Shown here: piece by piece, positions 1-7,969 of the stretch
Numbering within the stretch: the first letter of the stretch is position 1
How the letters are laid out: each line of letters opens with the position of its first letter
Assembly (NCBI GenBank): GCA_905211675.1
Contig: CAJMBP010000040.1
Span: 1 to 13,598 of the forward strand
Direction: 5' to 3'
DNA length: 13,598 bases
Source: an uncultured Oscillospiraceae bacterium
GTDB taxonomy: Bacteria > Bacillota > Clostridia > Oscillospirales > Acutalibacteraceae
The notes under the pieces: model-generated
What the model was told of the DNA's origin: nothing
The model's input: the letters and a program-made list of their open reading frames with translations, nothing else
The model's database searches: none
Program-made: the position numbers and the translations under genes

Positions 1-45
1 AAATAAATAAAAAAATAAAAAGTTGTTTATTTTTTAACAAAATAC

Positions 46-74
46 TTGAAAAATCATAATAAATAGGGTAAAAT
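46..74 (+). promoter_or_regulatory. Sigma-A type promoter of gap
   Basis: A -35 box TTGAAA (46-51) and a -10 box TAAAAT (69-74) are separated by exactly 17 bases, so transcription should begin near 81. The leader would be about 26 nt and carries AGGAGG at 92-97, nine bases before the ATG. The sequence before it (1-45) is A/T-rich and shows nothing else that I can name. Confidence 0.75.
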
Positions 75-106
75 ACCATATAGAAAAATTTAGGAGGTTT
101 ATTCCA

Positions 107-1138
107 ATGGTTAAAGTTGCTATTAACGGATTCGGCCGTATCGGTCGTCTCGCATTTCGTCAAATGTTCGGTGCTGAAGGCTACGATGTAGTAGCTATCA
201 ACGACCTCACAAAGCCCTCAATGCTTGCTAATCTTTTAAAGTATGACACAGCTCAGGGCGGTTACTGCGGTTATATCGGTGAAAACCGTCACACTATTTC
301 CGCCGACGATGAGGCAGGTACCATTACTGTTGACGGCAAAACCCTTAAAATCTATGCTGAAAAAGACGCAAAGGATCTTCCTTGGGGTGAGTTGGGTGTA
401 GATGTTGTTCTTGAATGCACAGGCTTCTACTGCTCAAAAGAAAAATCACAGGCTCATATTGATGCAGGTGCTAAAAAGGTTGTTATTTCTGCTCCCGCAG
501 GCAATGACCTTCCCACAATCGTTTACAGCGTAAACGAAAACACCCTTACAAAAGAAGATACCATCATTTCAGCCGCTTCTTGCACAACAAACTGCCTTGC
601 TCCCATGGCTAAGGCTCTTAACGATTATGCTCCCATCCAGAGCGGTATTATGAGCACAATTCACGCATATACCGGCGATCAGATGATTCTTGACGGTCCT
701 CACAGAAAGGGCGACCTTCGCCGTGCACGCGCAGGTGCCGCTAACATAGTTCCTAACAGCACAGGTGCTGCAAAGGCTATCGGCCTTGTTATCCCCGAAC
801 TCAACGGCAAGCTTATCGGTTCTGCACAGCGTGTTCCGGTTCCTACCGGCTCAACAACCATTCTTACCGCTGTTGTTAAAGGCGCCGATGTAACAAAAGA
901 GGGCATCAATGCCGCTATGAAGGCTGCCGCTTCCGATTCTTTCGGTTATAATGAAGACCAAATTGTTTCTTCAGATGTTATCGGTATGCGTTACGGCTCA
1001 CTCTTTGACGCTACTCAGACAATGGTATCAAAGATTGCCGACGACCTTTATGAGGTTCAGGTTGTTTCTTGGTACGATAACGAAAACAGCTACACCAGTC
1101 AGATGGTTCGTACTATTAAGTATTTTGCTGAAATCTAA
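107..1138 (+). CDS. gap: Type I glyceraldehyde-3-phosphate dehydrogenase
   Basis: This enzyme oxidises glyceraldehyde 3-phosphate with NAD+ and phosphate to 1,3-bisphosphoglycerate in cytosolic glycolysis, and works in reverse in gluconeogenesis. The 343-residue length is normal. The Rossmann motif NGFGRIGR lies at residues 7-14. The acidic residue in IND (Asp33) suits NAD+ rather than NADP+. The catalytic motif SAASCTTNC has its nucleophile at Cys159, with the catalytic His186 in STIHAYTGDQ. The C-terminal WYDNENSYTSQM block is intact. The ATG is fixed by AGGAGG nine bases upstream. The gene has its own promoter and terminator, so it appears monocistronic, not clustered with pgk or tpi downstream. 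Codon choice is richer in C-ending codons than in the flanking transporter genes, as expected of a highly expressed gene. Confidence 0.97.
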   Translation: MVKVAINGFGRIGRLAFRQMFGAEGYDVVAINDLTKPSMLANLLKYDTAQGGYCGYIGENRHTISADDEAGTITVDGKTLKIYAEKDAKDLPWGELGVDVVLECTGFYCSKEKSQAHIDAGAKKVVISAPAGNDLPTIVYSVNENTLTKEDTIISAASCTTNCLAPMAKALNDYAPIQSGIMSTIHAYTGDQMILDGPHRKGDLRRARAGAANIVPNSTGAAKAIGLVIPELNGKLIGSAQRVPVPTGSTTILTAVVKGADVTKEGINAAMKAAASDSFGYNEDQIVSSDVIGMRYGSLFDATQTMVSKIADDLYEVQVVSWYDNENSYTSQMVRTIKYFAEI

Positions 1139-1156
1139 TCTTACTATGACAAGTTT

Positions 1157-1195
1157 AAGGCTCTGCTTGAAATACAGCAGAGCCTTTTAATTTTT
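1157..1195. terminator. Terminator hairpin between gap and the ABC exporter
   Basis: The arms AAGGCTCTGCT (1157-1167) and AGCAGAGCCTT (1176-1186) pair perfectly around an 8-nt loop. They are followed by TTTTAATTTTT on the plus strand, a good intrinsic terminator for gap. On the minus strand the downstream side is only moderately T-rich, so it may also serve the convergent exporter gene that stops at 1200. Confidence 0.88.
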
Positions 1196-1199
1196 GGGT

Positions 1200-2840
1200 T
1201 TATTTTTCTGTAAAAGTACCGTTGCTTAAATGCAAAATTTTATCGCAAACGCCAAGCGATGTATTACGGTGCGTTATAAAAATAATGGTTTTATCGGTAA
1301 GTGTTTTAAGGTTATTAAGCAACTGTGTTTCGGTTGTTTGGTCCAATGCCGAGGTTGCTTCGTCAAGCAATATTATAGGGGCGTTAAACAACAGCGCTCG
1401 CGCAATGGCAATTCTTTGCACCTGACCCTCCGAAAGGCCTTGTCCGCGTTCTGAAATCACGGTGTCAAGCCCATCGGGCAATGTTTTTATAAAGTCATAA
1501 ATAGCAGCGGCTTTTGCGGCTTTTATAATATCATCGTCGCCGACTGTTTTATCGCACAGTGAAATATTATCGCGTATGCTGCCCGATATTATCATATTGC
1601 CCTGCGGCACATACGAAAACATATTTCTGGTGGTTTCGTTTATGGGTATTTTACCGTCAAAGGTAAGACTGCCTGCCGTTGGCGGAAACAAACCGAGCAG
1701 TAGTTTAAATAGGGTACTTTTTCCGCTGCCAGAACGGCCCGTGACGGCCGTTATTGTTCCGCGTTTGACAAAAAAAGTATTGTCACGCAAAACAATTTCG
1801 TTTGTATAGGCAAAGGTTAAGTTTTCGGCGCATATATTCTCAAATTCAAAGGTGTTACAGGGTGTAGGTAACGCATTTTCATTTTCTAAATTTTCAAGCT
1901 CAATCAATCGCTCGGCAGAGGCAACGGTCGAATAATATTTAGGAATAATACCCGATATGTTTTGCAATGGTGCGCGAAGTATTGCGATTAACTGCAAAAA
2001 GTATATGAGTGTTCCCACTGTGATAAAACCGTTTGCAATTCGGTTTGCTCCCCATACAAGAACCGCATAATAGCCAAGGCTGAAAAACAGATACAGAAGT
2101 GTTGAAATAACGGTCGCAAAAAGACTTCTTTTTACTCTTAAGTTTCGGTTGTCCTCTAAATATTCATTAAGCTTAATCAAAAACGGTTTTTCACCCGAAA
2201 ATGTTTTAACTACAACAATATTTTCAAAACATTCCTGCAAAAACGAACGGGTTAAACCTTCGGTTTGTTGAACCGATTTGTGTATGTTCTTATATTTACG
2301 GCTAAGTATCCTGCCCATCAGCGGAAAAATAAAACCGACAATTATTATTGCAAAAGCAAACATATAATTCTGAATACAAATAGCGGCAAAGCCGGCAATA
2401 ATTTTTGTAAGCATTGAAACCAAAGAAGGCACAAGTCCGATGCTGCCGTTTACAACTATCTCGACATCTGATGAAAAACGGTTGAGCAGGTCGCCCGAAT
2501 GATATTCGGATACTTCGGCATACTTCTTTCGCATCAGAACCGAAAACATATGATTTTTCAAACCGACACTCATTTTAGCCGAAATTTTGGCGGTTATAAG
2601 CGATACCGAGGCTTCAATCAGAGTATGTAGCAATAAAAAAGAAAATAGCAATACACTCGCTGTTATAAATGAATCGGCAATGCCGCCCTTTGCACTGTCG
2701 ATAATTTGCTGAGAAAGCTTTGCCAAAACAATGTATGCAACCGACGATATTATGTTTAAAACAGAAATGAAAACCACCCACGGAATGAACGGCTTTGAGT
2801 GATTAAATATCCATTTGTTTGTGACAGTTTTATTTTTCAT
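1200..2840 (-). CDS. ABC exporter, fused membrane and ATPase domains
   Basis: This is a half-transporter with an N-terminal ABC-exporter type membrane domain (about residues 15-315, hydrophobic segments near 20-40, 58-80, 140-175, 240-285) and a C-terminal nucleotide-binding domain. The ATPase motifs are complete: Walker A GRSGSGKST (368-376), Q-loop VPQG (411-414), signature LSEGQ (469-473, Glu replacing the usual Gly), Walker B ILLDE (490-494) and H-loop His524. It should work as a dimer in the cytoplasmic membrane. At 546 residues it has no room for an N-terminal C39 peptidase domain, so it would not cleave a double-Gly leader itself. The ATG overlaps the stop of the preceding pqqD-like gene (ATGA), so the two are translationally coupled and probably work together. 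The substrate is unknown; a modified peptide is suggested only by the PqqD-like partner. Confidence 0.9.
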   Translation of the reverse strand: MKNKTVTNKWIFNHSKPFIPWVVFISVLNIISSVAYIVLAKLSQQIIDSAKGGIADSFITASVLLFSFLLLHTLIEASVSLITAKISAKMSVGLKNHMFSVLMRKKYAEVSEYHSGDLLNRFSSDVEIVVNGSIGLVPSLVSMLTKIIAGFAAICIQNYMFAFAIIIVGFIFPLMGRILSRKYKNIHKSVQQTEGLTRSFLQECFENIVVVKTFSGEKPFLIKLNEYLEDNRNLRVKRSLFATVISTLLYLFFSLGYYAVLVWGANRIANGFITVGTLIYFLQLIAILRAPLQNISGIIPKYYSTVASAERLIELENLENENALPTPCNTFEFENICAENLTFAYTNEIVLRDNTFFVKRGTITAVTGRSGSGKSTLFKLLLGLFPPTAGSLTFDGKIPINETTRNMFSYVPQGNMIISGSIRDNISLCDKTVGDDDIIKAAKAAAIYDFIKTLPDGLDTVISERGQGLSEGQVQRIAIARALLFNAPIILLDEATSALDQTTETQLLNNLKTLTDKTIIFITHRNTSLGVCDKILHLSNGTFTEK

Positions 2841-3106
2841 TCTTCTAAAATTCCGTTTTCTCTTAAAGTTCTTATAATGACATCAATGTCATTTAGCGCA
2901 AGCACGGTTGAAATATCGAATTTTTCAAGCAGACCGTTAAGCATTTGATCCTTGGTTGTATTACCGTTTTGCAACATTTTCCACAAAAAAACTGCCCTGT
3001 CATTTAAGAAAATAGATGCGTTATAATCTGGGTTTATGCTTTTGTCGCATGTAATAAAGGTTTGACCGTTTTCGGTTTCTAAATTAAATCCAGGTTTAAT
3101 TTTCAT
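2837..3106 (-). CDS. PqqD-family small winged-helix protein
   Basis: This 89-residue protein resembles PqqD-like proteins, the fold that acts as a RiPP recognition element by binding leader peptides. Visible support is the small size, an N-terminal beta-rich stretch, and the family-like segment FLNDRAVFLWKML (about 33-45) followed by an amphipathic helix and LLEKFD. The ATG is preceded by AAGGTGA five bases upstream. The gene overlaps the ABC exporter by four bases. No radical SAM enzyme, peptidase or obvious precursor gene is present on either side, so a role in peptide maturation is an inference from the family alone. In many Clostridia PqqD-like proteins occur near transporters without a known product. 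Confidence 0.75.
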   Translation of the reverse strand: MKIKPGFNLETENGQTFITCDKSINPDYNASIFLNDRAVFLWKMLQNGNTTKDQMLNGLLEKFDISTVLALNDIDVIIRTLRENGILEE

Positions 3107-3152
3107 GTTTTCACCTTAATTCTGTATTATTTTTAAACCTATACTTGATTTT

Positions 3153-3183
3153 TTTACAATTATATACTAAAATGATATATAAT
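3153..3183 (+). promoter_or_regulatory. Promoter of the membrane protein-nnr operon
   Basis: The plus strand has TTTACA (3153-3158) and a perfect TATAAT (3178-3183), with a long 19-base spacer (18 if TTACAA is used). An alternative is TTGATT (3145-3150) with TAAAAT (3168-3173), spacer 17. Either would serve the gene starting at 3212, whose Shine-Dalgarno GGAGG is at 3199-3203. Confidence 0.5.
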
Positions 3184-3187
3184 GCAA
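3159..3187 (-). promoter_or_regulatory. Promoter of the pqqD-ABC operon
   Basis: On the minus strand TTGCAT (3182-3187) and TATAAT (3159-3164) are 17 bases apart, giving a start near 3152 and a leader of about 46 nt. It lies on top of the plus-strand promoter of the neighbouring operon. Confidence 0.55.
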
Positions 3188-3211
3188 GTACAGCATTCGG
3201 AGGTAAATTAA

Positions 3212-3709
3212 ATGGATACATTTTTTGAACAGCTTGTTGTCATTAAAAAAACAGCTAAAACTTATTTTGCATATATCGGCATCGCCATTGCTGCTGTTTT
3301 GTTAATGACGGTTTCGTTAAATCTTTTAGGGAACCTTGCGCTGATTGTTATATTTTTAATCCTGTACGGCGTATATAAATTGTATTCAATGTTAAGTATT
3401 GAATATGAATATATTATCACCAATTCGAGTATGGATATTGATAAAATAACATCAAAAAGCTCAAGAAAGCGTGTTTTAAGTTTTGATCTGACCGCGGTTG
3501 AACGCATAGAAAAATACCGAAACGATTTACCGCAGGACATTTTAAAGGATTGCCTGTTTGCCTGTAATAAGGATGATTCAAACGCTTATGCTTTGGTAAT
3601 TCACCCCGAAGGCAAACAAAAGCACACCGTTGTTATTGCGCCTGATGAAAGAATGCGCGATGCTATGAAAAAGTTTTTGCCTAAATATGTGGCGGAAAAT
3701 TTGATATAG
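3212..3709 (+). CDS. Small two-helix membrane protein, DUF6106-like
   Basis: The 165-residue protein starts with MDTFFEQLVVIKKTAK, followed by two closely spaced hydrophobic segments (about 19-37 and 40-57) and a soluble cytosolic domain with YEYIITNSSMDIDKI and an Arg/Lys-rich turn. The architecture and the opening motif recall a small Clostridia family that I remember as DUF6106, whose function is not established; the name is from memory and tentative. GGAGG lies eight bases before the ATG. It is the first gene of the plus-strand operon, nine bases before nnr. The soluble part, with short beta-like stretches after a two-helix hairpin, could also be read as a PH-like membrane domain, but no diagnostic motif proves that. 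Confidence 0.7.
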   Translation: MDTFFEQLVVIKKTAKTYFAYIGIAIAAVLLMTVSLNLLGNLALIVIFLILYGVYKLYSMLSIEYEYIITNSSMDIDKITSKSSRKRVLSFDLTAVERIEKYRNDLPQDILKDCLFACNKDDSNAYALVIHPEGKQKHTVVIAPDERMRDAMKKFLPKYVAENLI

Positions 3710-3718
3710 GGTGATTTT

Positions 3719-5179
3719 ATGAAGGTTTTAACTGCCGCTCAAATTAAAAATGCAGAAGATAATGCCGTAGAATGCGGCATTTTTTCTTATACTCGGTTAA
3801 TGAAACTTGCGGGTGATGCCGCAGCCGATGAGATTTTAAAAAGATACAATGTAATAGGTAAACGGATATGCGTTTTGTGCGGAAACGGCAACAACGGGGG
3901 AGACGGTTTGGTTATTGCCGCCGACCTTAAAAACAGGGGCGCCGATGTATGCCTGCTTACACCTATGGGATTTCCGGCAACCGATACTGCTTTGAATTTT
4001 AAAGACGGGGTTAAATCAATAGAAACAATTGATGATTTTGAAGGTGATTTCGACTTCGTTATTGATTCGCTTTTCGGAATAGGACTCAATCGGAATTTAT
4101 CGGAAAAGCTGTCAAATCTTATTCGAAAAATAAATGCTTATAAATGTGTTAAAATAGCAGTCGATATTCCAAGCGGACTGTTTTGCGACGGCGGTGAGCC
4201 TGCGGTTGCATTTAAAGCAGATTTAACACTTACATTTTCTGCGTATAAGTTATGTCAGCTGCTTGACGCCACAAGCGAGTTTTGCGGTGAAACCGTAGTT
4301 CTTGATATCGGCTTGCCTATCGAAGAATATGCCTACCTTACAATAGACAAACCCAAATCTGTTAAAAGGCCTAAAAATTCACATAAGGGTACCTTTGGTA
4401 CGGCGTTACTGTTTTGCGGTAGCTACGGTATGTGCGGCGCCGAAATTTTGGCTGCCCGTGCGGCGCTTCGAAGCGGGGCGGGTATAGTCAAAGCGCTTGT
4501 TTGCGACAAAAATTATTCGGCATTTACTTCGAGCGTGCCGGAGGCGGTTACAATACCCGTCGAAACCGCAGTAAACGGGGCGCCGCTGTTTTATGACAGA
4601 ACTGTCCTGTCGGCAATATCATCAAGTGATGCATTGCTTATAGGTTGCGGTTTAGGTCGCAGTGAAGATGCAAAAAAATTAGTTTTAAGAGCATTGGAAA
4701 TATCACAAATTCCCATGGTTATTGACGCCGACGGCATAAATGCGTTACAGGGCGGCATAAATATTATAAGAAAAGCCAAAGCCCCTTTAATTCTGACTCC
4801 GCATCCTGCCGAAATGGCGCGGCTTTGCGACACAACCACCGATGTAATTCAGTCAAACCGAGTAAAATATGCCAAAAGATTTGCCGTTGAAAATAATTGC
4901 TATTTGGTGCTTAAAGGCACTAACACAATTGTTGCAACACCTAACGGCAGAATTTTCTTTAACACAACGGGAAACGACGGTCTGGCAACGGGAGGCAGCG
5001 GTGATGTGCTTTCGGGTATGATTGTATCGCGCCTTGCTCAAGGCTATACTCCGCTTGACGCGGTACTTAATTCGGTTTGGTTGCACGGTGCTGTTGCCGA
5101 TAAGCTGGCAAAGACCGTTACAACAAGGTCAATGCTTCCGAGCGATATTATTGAGGGGCTTAAAACAATTTCAGATTAG
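3719..5179 (+). CDS. nnr: Bifunctional NAD(P)H-hydrate epimerase and dehydratase
   Basis: This enzyme repairs hydrated NADH and NADPH: the N-terminal YjeF_N domain epimerises the R and S forms, and the C-terminal ribokinase-like domain dehydrates S-NAD(P)HX, using ADP in bacteria. The protein has 486 residues, normal for the fusion. In the epimerase half, GNGNNGGDGLV is at 55-65 and VIDSLFGIGL at 114-123. In the dehydratase half, HKGTFG is at 222-227, a glycine-rich GCGLG at 309-313 (usually GPGLG), DADG at 336-339, LTPHPAEMARL at 359-369 and GGSGDVLSG at 425-433 with the catalytic Asp429. GGGTGA lies four bases before the ATG. The gene lies between a membrane protein and a lipoprotein, an arrangement that gives no further hint. 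Damaged NAD(P)H can arise from GAPDH, encoded nearby but transcribed separately. Confidence 0.95.
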   Translation: MKVLTAAQIKNAEDNAVECGIFSYTRLMKLAGDAAADEILKRYNVIGKRICVLCGNGNNGGDGLVIAADLKNRGADVCLLTPMGFPATDTALNFKDGVKSIETIDDFEGDFDFVIDSLFGIGLNRNLSEKLSNLIRKINAYKCVKIAVDIPSGLFCDGGEPAVAFKADLTLTFSAYKLCQLLDATSEFCGETVVLDIGLPIEEYAYLTIDKPKSVKRPKNSHKGTFGTALLFCGSYGMCGAEILAARAALRSGAGIVKALVCDKNYSAFTSSVPEAVTIPVETAVNGAPLFYDRTVLSAISSSDALLIGCGLGRSEDAKKLVLRALEISQIPMVIDADGINALQGGINIIRKAKAPLILTPHPAEMARLCDTTTDVIQSNRVKYAKRFAVENNCYLVLKGTNTIVATPNGRIFFNTTGNDGLATGGSGDVLSGMIVSRLAQGYTPLDAVLNSVWLHGAVADKLAKTVTTRSMLPSDIIEGLKTISD

Positions 5180-5188
5180 GTGATTTTT

Positions 5189-5686
5189 TTGTTTAAAAGA
5201 CCTTTTGCTTTAACGCTTGCCTTGTTATTTATTTGCCTGTGCGGATGTTCAAAAAGCACAAAAGCCAAGCCGATTTTAAATAACATTTCTTTTGTTGCGG
5301 AAATTGATTACGGCAAAGAAAAATTTGTTTGCAACACCGAAATATCCGATGATGTTATAAAATTGGTTGTGAAAGAACCGATTGAAATTGAAGATTTATG
5401 TTTAACAATATCGCAAAACGGTGCTGAGGCCGAATTAAAGGGTGTCAGATACACAACCGACTCCGACACGCTTCCGAAAGGCTCGGTTATAAAAATTTTA
5501 TATAACCTGATAAAAGATATTTCTGAAAACAAATCGGCAGATTGTGATGATGAAAACTGTAAAATTACCGGTAAATCCGATGATTACAAATACGATTTTA
5601 TATATTCACTTTCGGGTTTGCCTATAAGCCTTGAAATCGAAGAGTTAGATTTGAAAATAGAATTTAAAAATGTTACCGTAATTTAG
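5189..5686 (+). CDS. Predicted lipoprotein of unknown function
   Basis: The protein (165 residues from this start) has a lipoprotein signal: KR near the N-terminus, a hydrophobic run, and lipobox L-C-G-C with the acylated Cys at residue 20. It should therefore be anchored on the outside of the cytoplasmic membrane. The mature part is acidic, with alternating polar and hydrophobic residues suggesting beta strands, and it contains a Cys pair in CDDENC. I recognise no family. The frame opens with GTG at 5180, but AGGTGA at 5178-5183 covers that codon and sits five bases before TTG at 5189. That is the same spacing pattern as for nnr, so TTG is preferred. The gene follows nnr directly and precedes an acyltransferase gene in the same operon. 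Confidence 0.72.
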   Translation: MFKRPFALTLALLFICLCGCSKSTKAKPILNNISFVAEIDYGKEKFVCNTEISDDVIKLVVKEPIEIEDLCLTISQNGAEAELKGVRYTTDSDTLPKGSVIKILYNLIKDISENKSADCDDENCKITGKSDDYKYDFIYSLSGLPISLEIEELDLKIEFKNVTVI

Positions 5687-5700
5687 GGGGAAGTTTAAAC

Positions 5701-6567
5701 TTGATTTGCGAAAACGCAAAAGAATTTACGGAAAAAATGAATTTTCCGAAGGACGCCCGAGAGGAGCTGCTTACCGTTCTTGAAAAATGCTCTAAGTGTT
5801 CGGATTTTTCTGAAATTGTATCACGCTACGGCAAGAGTGATTTTGATTTTTACAAAGCTTTGGAGGATATAAAGTCATTTGCCGAAAGGTCTGATATTTG
5901 TGAATACACCGCATACATGCTGCTTTTTGTTTGTATGCTGCCCGAACTTCACAACAAATACAAACAAAAGGGTATAAGCGATAAGATTTTTTATGACACA
6001 ATATGCAATTTGAAATATAAGTTAGAAGAATGCCGTCTTGTTTACGGCAAAAACGGCACCTTTGTGCCGGAATGGTATGCAGGTATTTTTGATTTAAAAA
6101 TCATTGCCTTGGGCAGATTGCAGTTTGAAACAAAGTATATCGATTTTGAATGTGACGCATTCGGCAGACACATAGCGAAGGGTAAAAAGGTTTTGGGCAT
6201 ACATATTCCGCGCACGGGAACCCGATTGGAGCACGAATCGGTACTTGACTCATACCGCCGCGCAAAAGAATTTTTTATGCATGAATACGGAGAAGAAATA
6301 ATTTTTATGTGTGACAGCTGGTTGCTTTACCCTTGGAACAGAACCGTTTTAAATGGCGACTCGAATCTTTCGAAATTTTATGACGACTTTGAAATAGTAA
6401 AATCAAATGACCACAAAAATTATAGCGAGGTATGGCGTTTGTTCGACTGTTTGTATGACGGTGATGTTAAAAAACTGCCCGATGATACCTCGTTAAGACG
6501 CGCGTATATACAGCGTATAAGTTCAAATAAACCTATCGGCTCAGGCACAGGTATTATGGTGTTTTAA
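5701..6567 (+). CDS. GNAT-like acyltransferase (NAT_N / GNAT_C type)
   Basis: This 288-residue cytosolic protein resembles the Firmicute family annotated as acyltransferase domain-containing protein, with an N-acyltransferase N-terminal domain followed by a GNAT-like C-terminal domain. Clues are the helical N-terminal half (Cys- and Glu-rich, 1-115), YAGIFDLKIIALGRLQFE (126-143), GIHIPRTG (166-173), FMCDSWLLYP (202-211) and the C-terminal SLRRAYIQRISSNKPIGSGTG (264-284). The acyl donor and acceptor are unknown. The start is TTG: GGGGGAAG lies seven bases before it and no ATG lies nearby in frame. It is the last gene of the operon with nnr, 14 bases after the lipoprotein gene, and is followed at once by a perfect terminator hairpin. 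Confidence 0.75.
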   Translation: MICENAKEFTEKMNFPKDAREELLTVLEKCSKCSDFSEIVSRYGKSDFDFYKALEDIKSFAERSDICEYTAYMLLFVCMLPELHNKYKQKGISDKIFYDTICNLKYKLEECRLVYGKNGTFVPEWYAGIFDLKIIALGRLQFETKYIDFECDAFGRHIAKGKKVLGIHIPRTGTRLEHESVLDSYRRAKEFFMHEYGEEIIFMCDSWLLYPWNRTVLNGDSNLSKFYDDFEIVKSNDHKNYSEVWRLFDCLYDGDVKKLPDDTSLRRAYIQRISSNKPIGSGTGIMVF

Positions 6568-6571
6568 AACT

Positions 6572-6605
6572 AAAAATTCTCGGCAGTAATCTGCCGAGAA
6601 TTTTT
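6572..6605. terminator. Bidirectional terminator, 15-bp perfect stem
   Basis: The arms 6572-6586 and 6591-6605 are perfect reverse complements around a TAAT loop. The GC-rich core is CTCGGCAG, and A5/T5 ends give a U-tract in both directions. It terminates the nnr operon on the plus strand and the ABC importer operon on the minus strand. The importer ATPase stop codon (6604-6606) lies within the outer arm. Confidence 0.93.
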
Positions 6606-7170
6606 ATATATATACGGTTTTTGCATCAAGCAGCTGTGCATCTTCTTCTATATGCGTGATAAGTAAAACAGGCTTGTTTTTTTGAATAAACTCACGCTTG
6701 ATAAGGTGTGCCGCAATCGCTTTGTTTTCCGAGTCAAGTCCGTTAAACGGTTCGTCAAGAATTAACGCATCACCCGCAAAGGCAACGGCTCTTACAAGCG
6801 CGACGCGGCGCTTCATGCCGCCGCTCAGCTCCGAAACCCGTTTTTTCCGAACCTCAAATAAGCCCAATTCTTTCAACAAGTCATCTGCGAGATTATATTG
6901 CTCCTTTGTTAAAACCAATCGGACATTTTTTTGCACATCGGCGTTTTGAAGCAATCTTTCCTCTTGAAAAACGGCAGATATTTTTGACGGCACAATGATG
7001 CTGCCTTTTTGCGGCTTTTCAAGGCCTAAAATAATGCGCGCAACAGTTGTTTTGCCTGCGCCCGACGCACCGCAAAGCTGAACACATTCGCCGCCCTTTA
7101 CCGATAAATTAAAATCTTTTAAAACCTGAAGCTCACCGTAAGAAAACGATATGTTTTTCAGTTCAATCAT
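6604..7170 (-). CDS. ABC importer ATPase, NitT/TauT/SsuB type
   Basis: This cytosolic ATPase energises the importer whose permease and binding protein lie just upstream. All motifs are present: Walker A GASGAGKT (34-41), Q-loop Gln69 in VFQEERLL, signature LSGGM (115-119), Walker B LILDE (136-140), D-loop GLD and H-loop His173. VFQEERLLQNADVQKNV resembles SsuB/TauB-type proteins. At 188 residues it is shorter than the usual 240-260. It ends soon after the H-loop, so it lacks the C-terminal tail but is catalytically complete. The ATG overlaps the end of the permease gene by eight bases. Substrate is not deducible; sulfonate, nitrate or a thiamine precursor are family possibilities only. Confidence 0.9.
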   Translation of the reverse strand: MIELKNISFSYGELQVLKDFNLSVKGGECVQLCGASGAGKTTVARIILGLEKPQKGSIIVPSKISAVFQEERLLQNADVQKNVRLVLTKEQYNLADDLLKELGLFEVRKKRVSELSGGMKRRVALVRAVAFAGDALILDEPFNGLDSENKAIAAHLIKREFIQKNKPVLLITHIEEDAQLLDAKTVYI

Positions 7171-7969
7171 TCGGCATACCTCCGTTTTTTAAAAGATATT
7201 TGTTACAGAGAAATTTAAGCAAATACTCAATAACTATGCTAAGCAAAATGACGGTAAGCGTTAATGCATAAACCTCATCATAATTTACATTGCCTTTACT
7301 TTGCCAAAGCATACTGCCGATAGATTTTTCGGGCAGACAAATAACCTCGGCCGCAACACCCGATTTCCATGCAAGCCCCAATGCGTTAACGCAGGCAGTT
7401 ATAAGACTCGGCGTAATGGCGGGTAATTTTATTTTGGTAAATACCTTAAGTTTTGAAAGGTTAAATACATGTGCCATTTCCAAAATTGATTTGTCGGTGT
7501 TATTAAGACCGTCATGAACGGTTTGCCAAATAATGGGTAATACCATAAGGCAAACAATCAAAACGGGGAGGGTAGAGCTGTTAAAGAAAAGGTACATCAA
7601 TATAATAATTGCAACAACGGGTACTGCGCGTATTATTTTAAGTATCGGTGACAGCAAAGAATAGGCAAGACTTGAAATGTGGGTTGTAACACCTATAAAA
7701 AATCCCGAAACACAGCCTATAATAAAGCCTGTGAAAATTCGAAGCAGGGTTGTCGCTTCTGATTTTATAAAGGGCATTGTAAAGGCAATATTAACCCATT
7801 TTTTAAAAACGGTAAACGGGCTCGGTAAAATAAGCAACAGTAATTCGTTGTTACGGCTTACAATACGGGAAGCGGCCTCCCAAACAAGTATCCAGAAGGT
7901 CGCTACACATACGAATTTTATAATCTTTTTTAAAATATCTGTTTTAGTTTGCTTTGTAGTACAAATCAT
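7163..7969 (-). CDS. ABC importer permease, NitT/TauT/SsuC type
   Basis: This inner membrane permease (268 residues) has about six helices and the type I importer coupling loop: EMAHVFNLSKLKVFTKIKLP (164-183) matches the EAA motif that docks on the ATPase. GFIIGCVSGFFIGV and SPILKIIRAVPVVA are typical of the SsuC/TauC branch. The open frame extends to an ATG at 8008, but that would place 65 bases inside the binding-protein gene without a ribosome site. The ATG at 7969 has GGAGG 14 bases upstream, a rather long gap, and still overlaps the binding-protein gene by 26 bases, so translation is probably coupled to it. Confidence 0.88.
   Translation of the reverse strand: MICTTKQTKTDILKKIIKFVCVATFWILVWEAASRIVSRNNELLLLILPSPFTVFKKWVNIAFTMPFIKSEATTLLRIFTGFIIGCVSGFFIGVTTHISSLAYSLLSPILKIIRAVPVVAIIILMYLFFNSSTLPVLIVCLMVLPIIWQTVHDGLNNTDKSILEMAHVFNLSKLKVFTKIKLPAITPSLITACVNALGLAWKSGVAAEVICLPEKSIGSMLWQSKGNVNYDEVYALTLTVILLSIVIEYLLKFLCNKYLLKNGGMPND

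Noticed and set aside
700..909. Antisense open frame within gap
   Set aside because: It lies entirely inside a strongly conserved GAPDH reading frame, has no ribosome site and resembles no family.
3107..3211. Precursor peptide gene upstream of pqqD
   Set aside because: The only minus-strand ATG frame here is nine codons long and has no ribosome site.
5180..5188. GTG at 5180 as lipoprotein start
   Set aside because: It falls within the AGGTGA ribosome site itself; TTG at 5189 has correct spacing.
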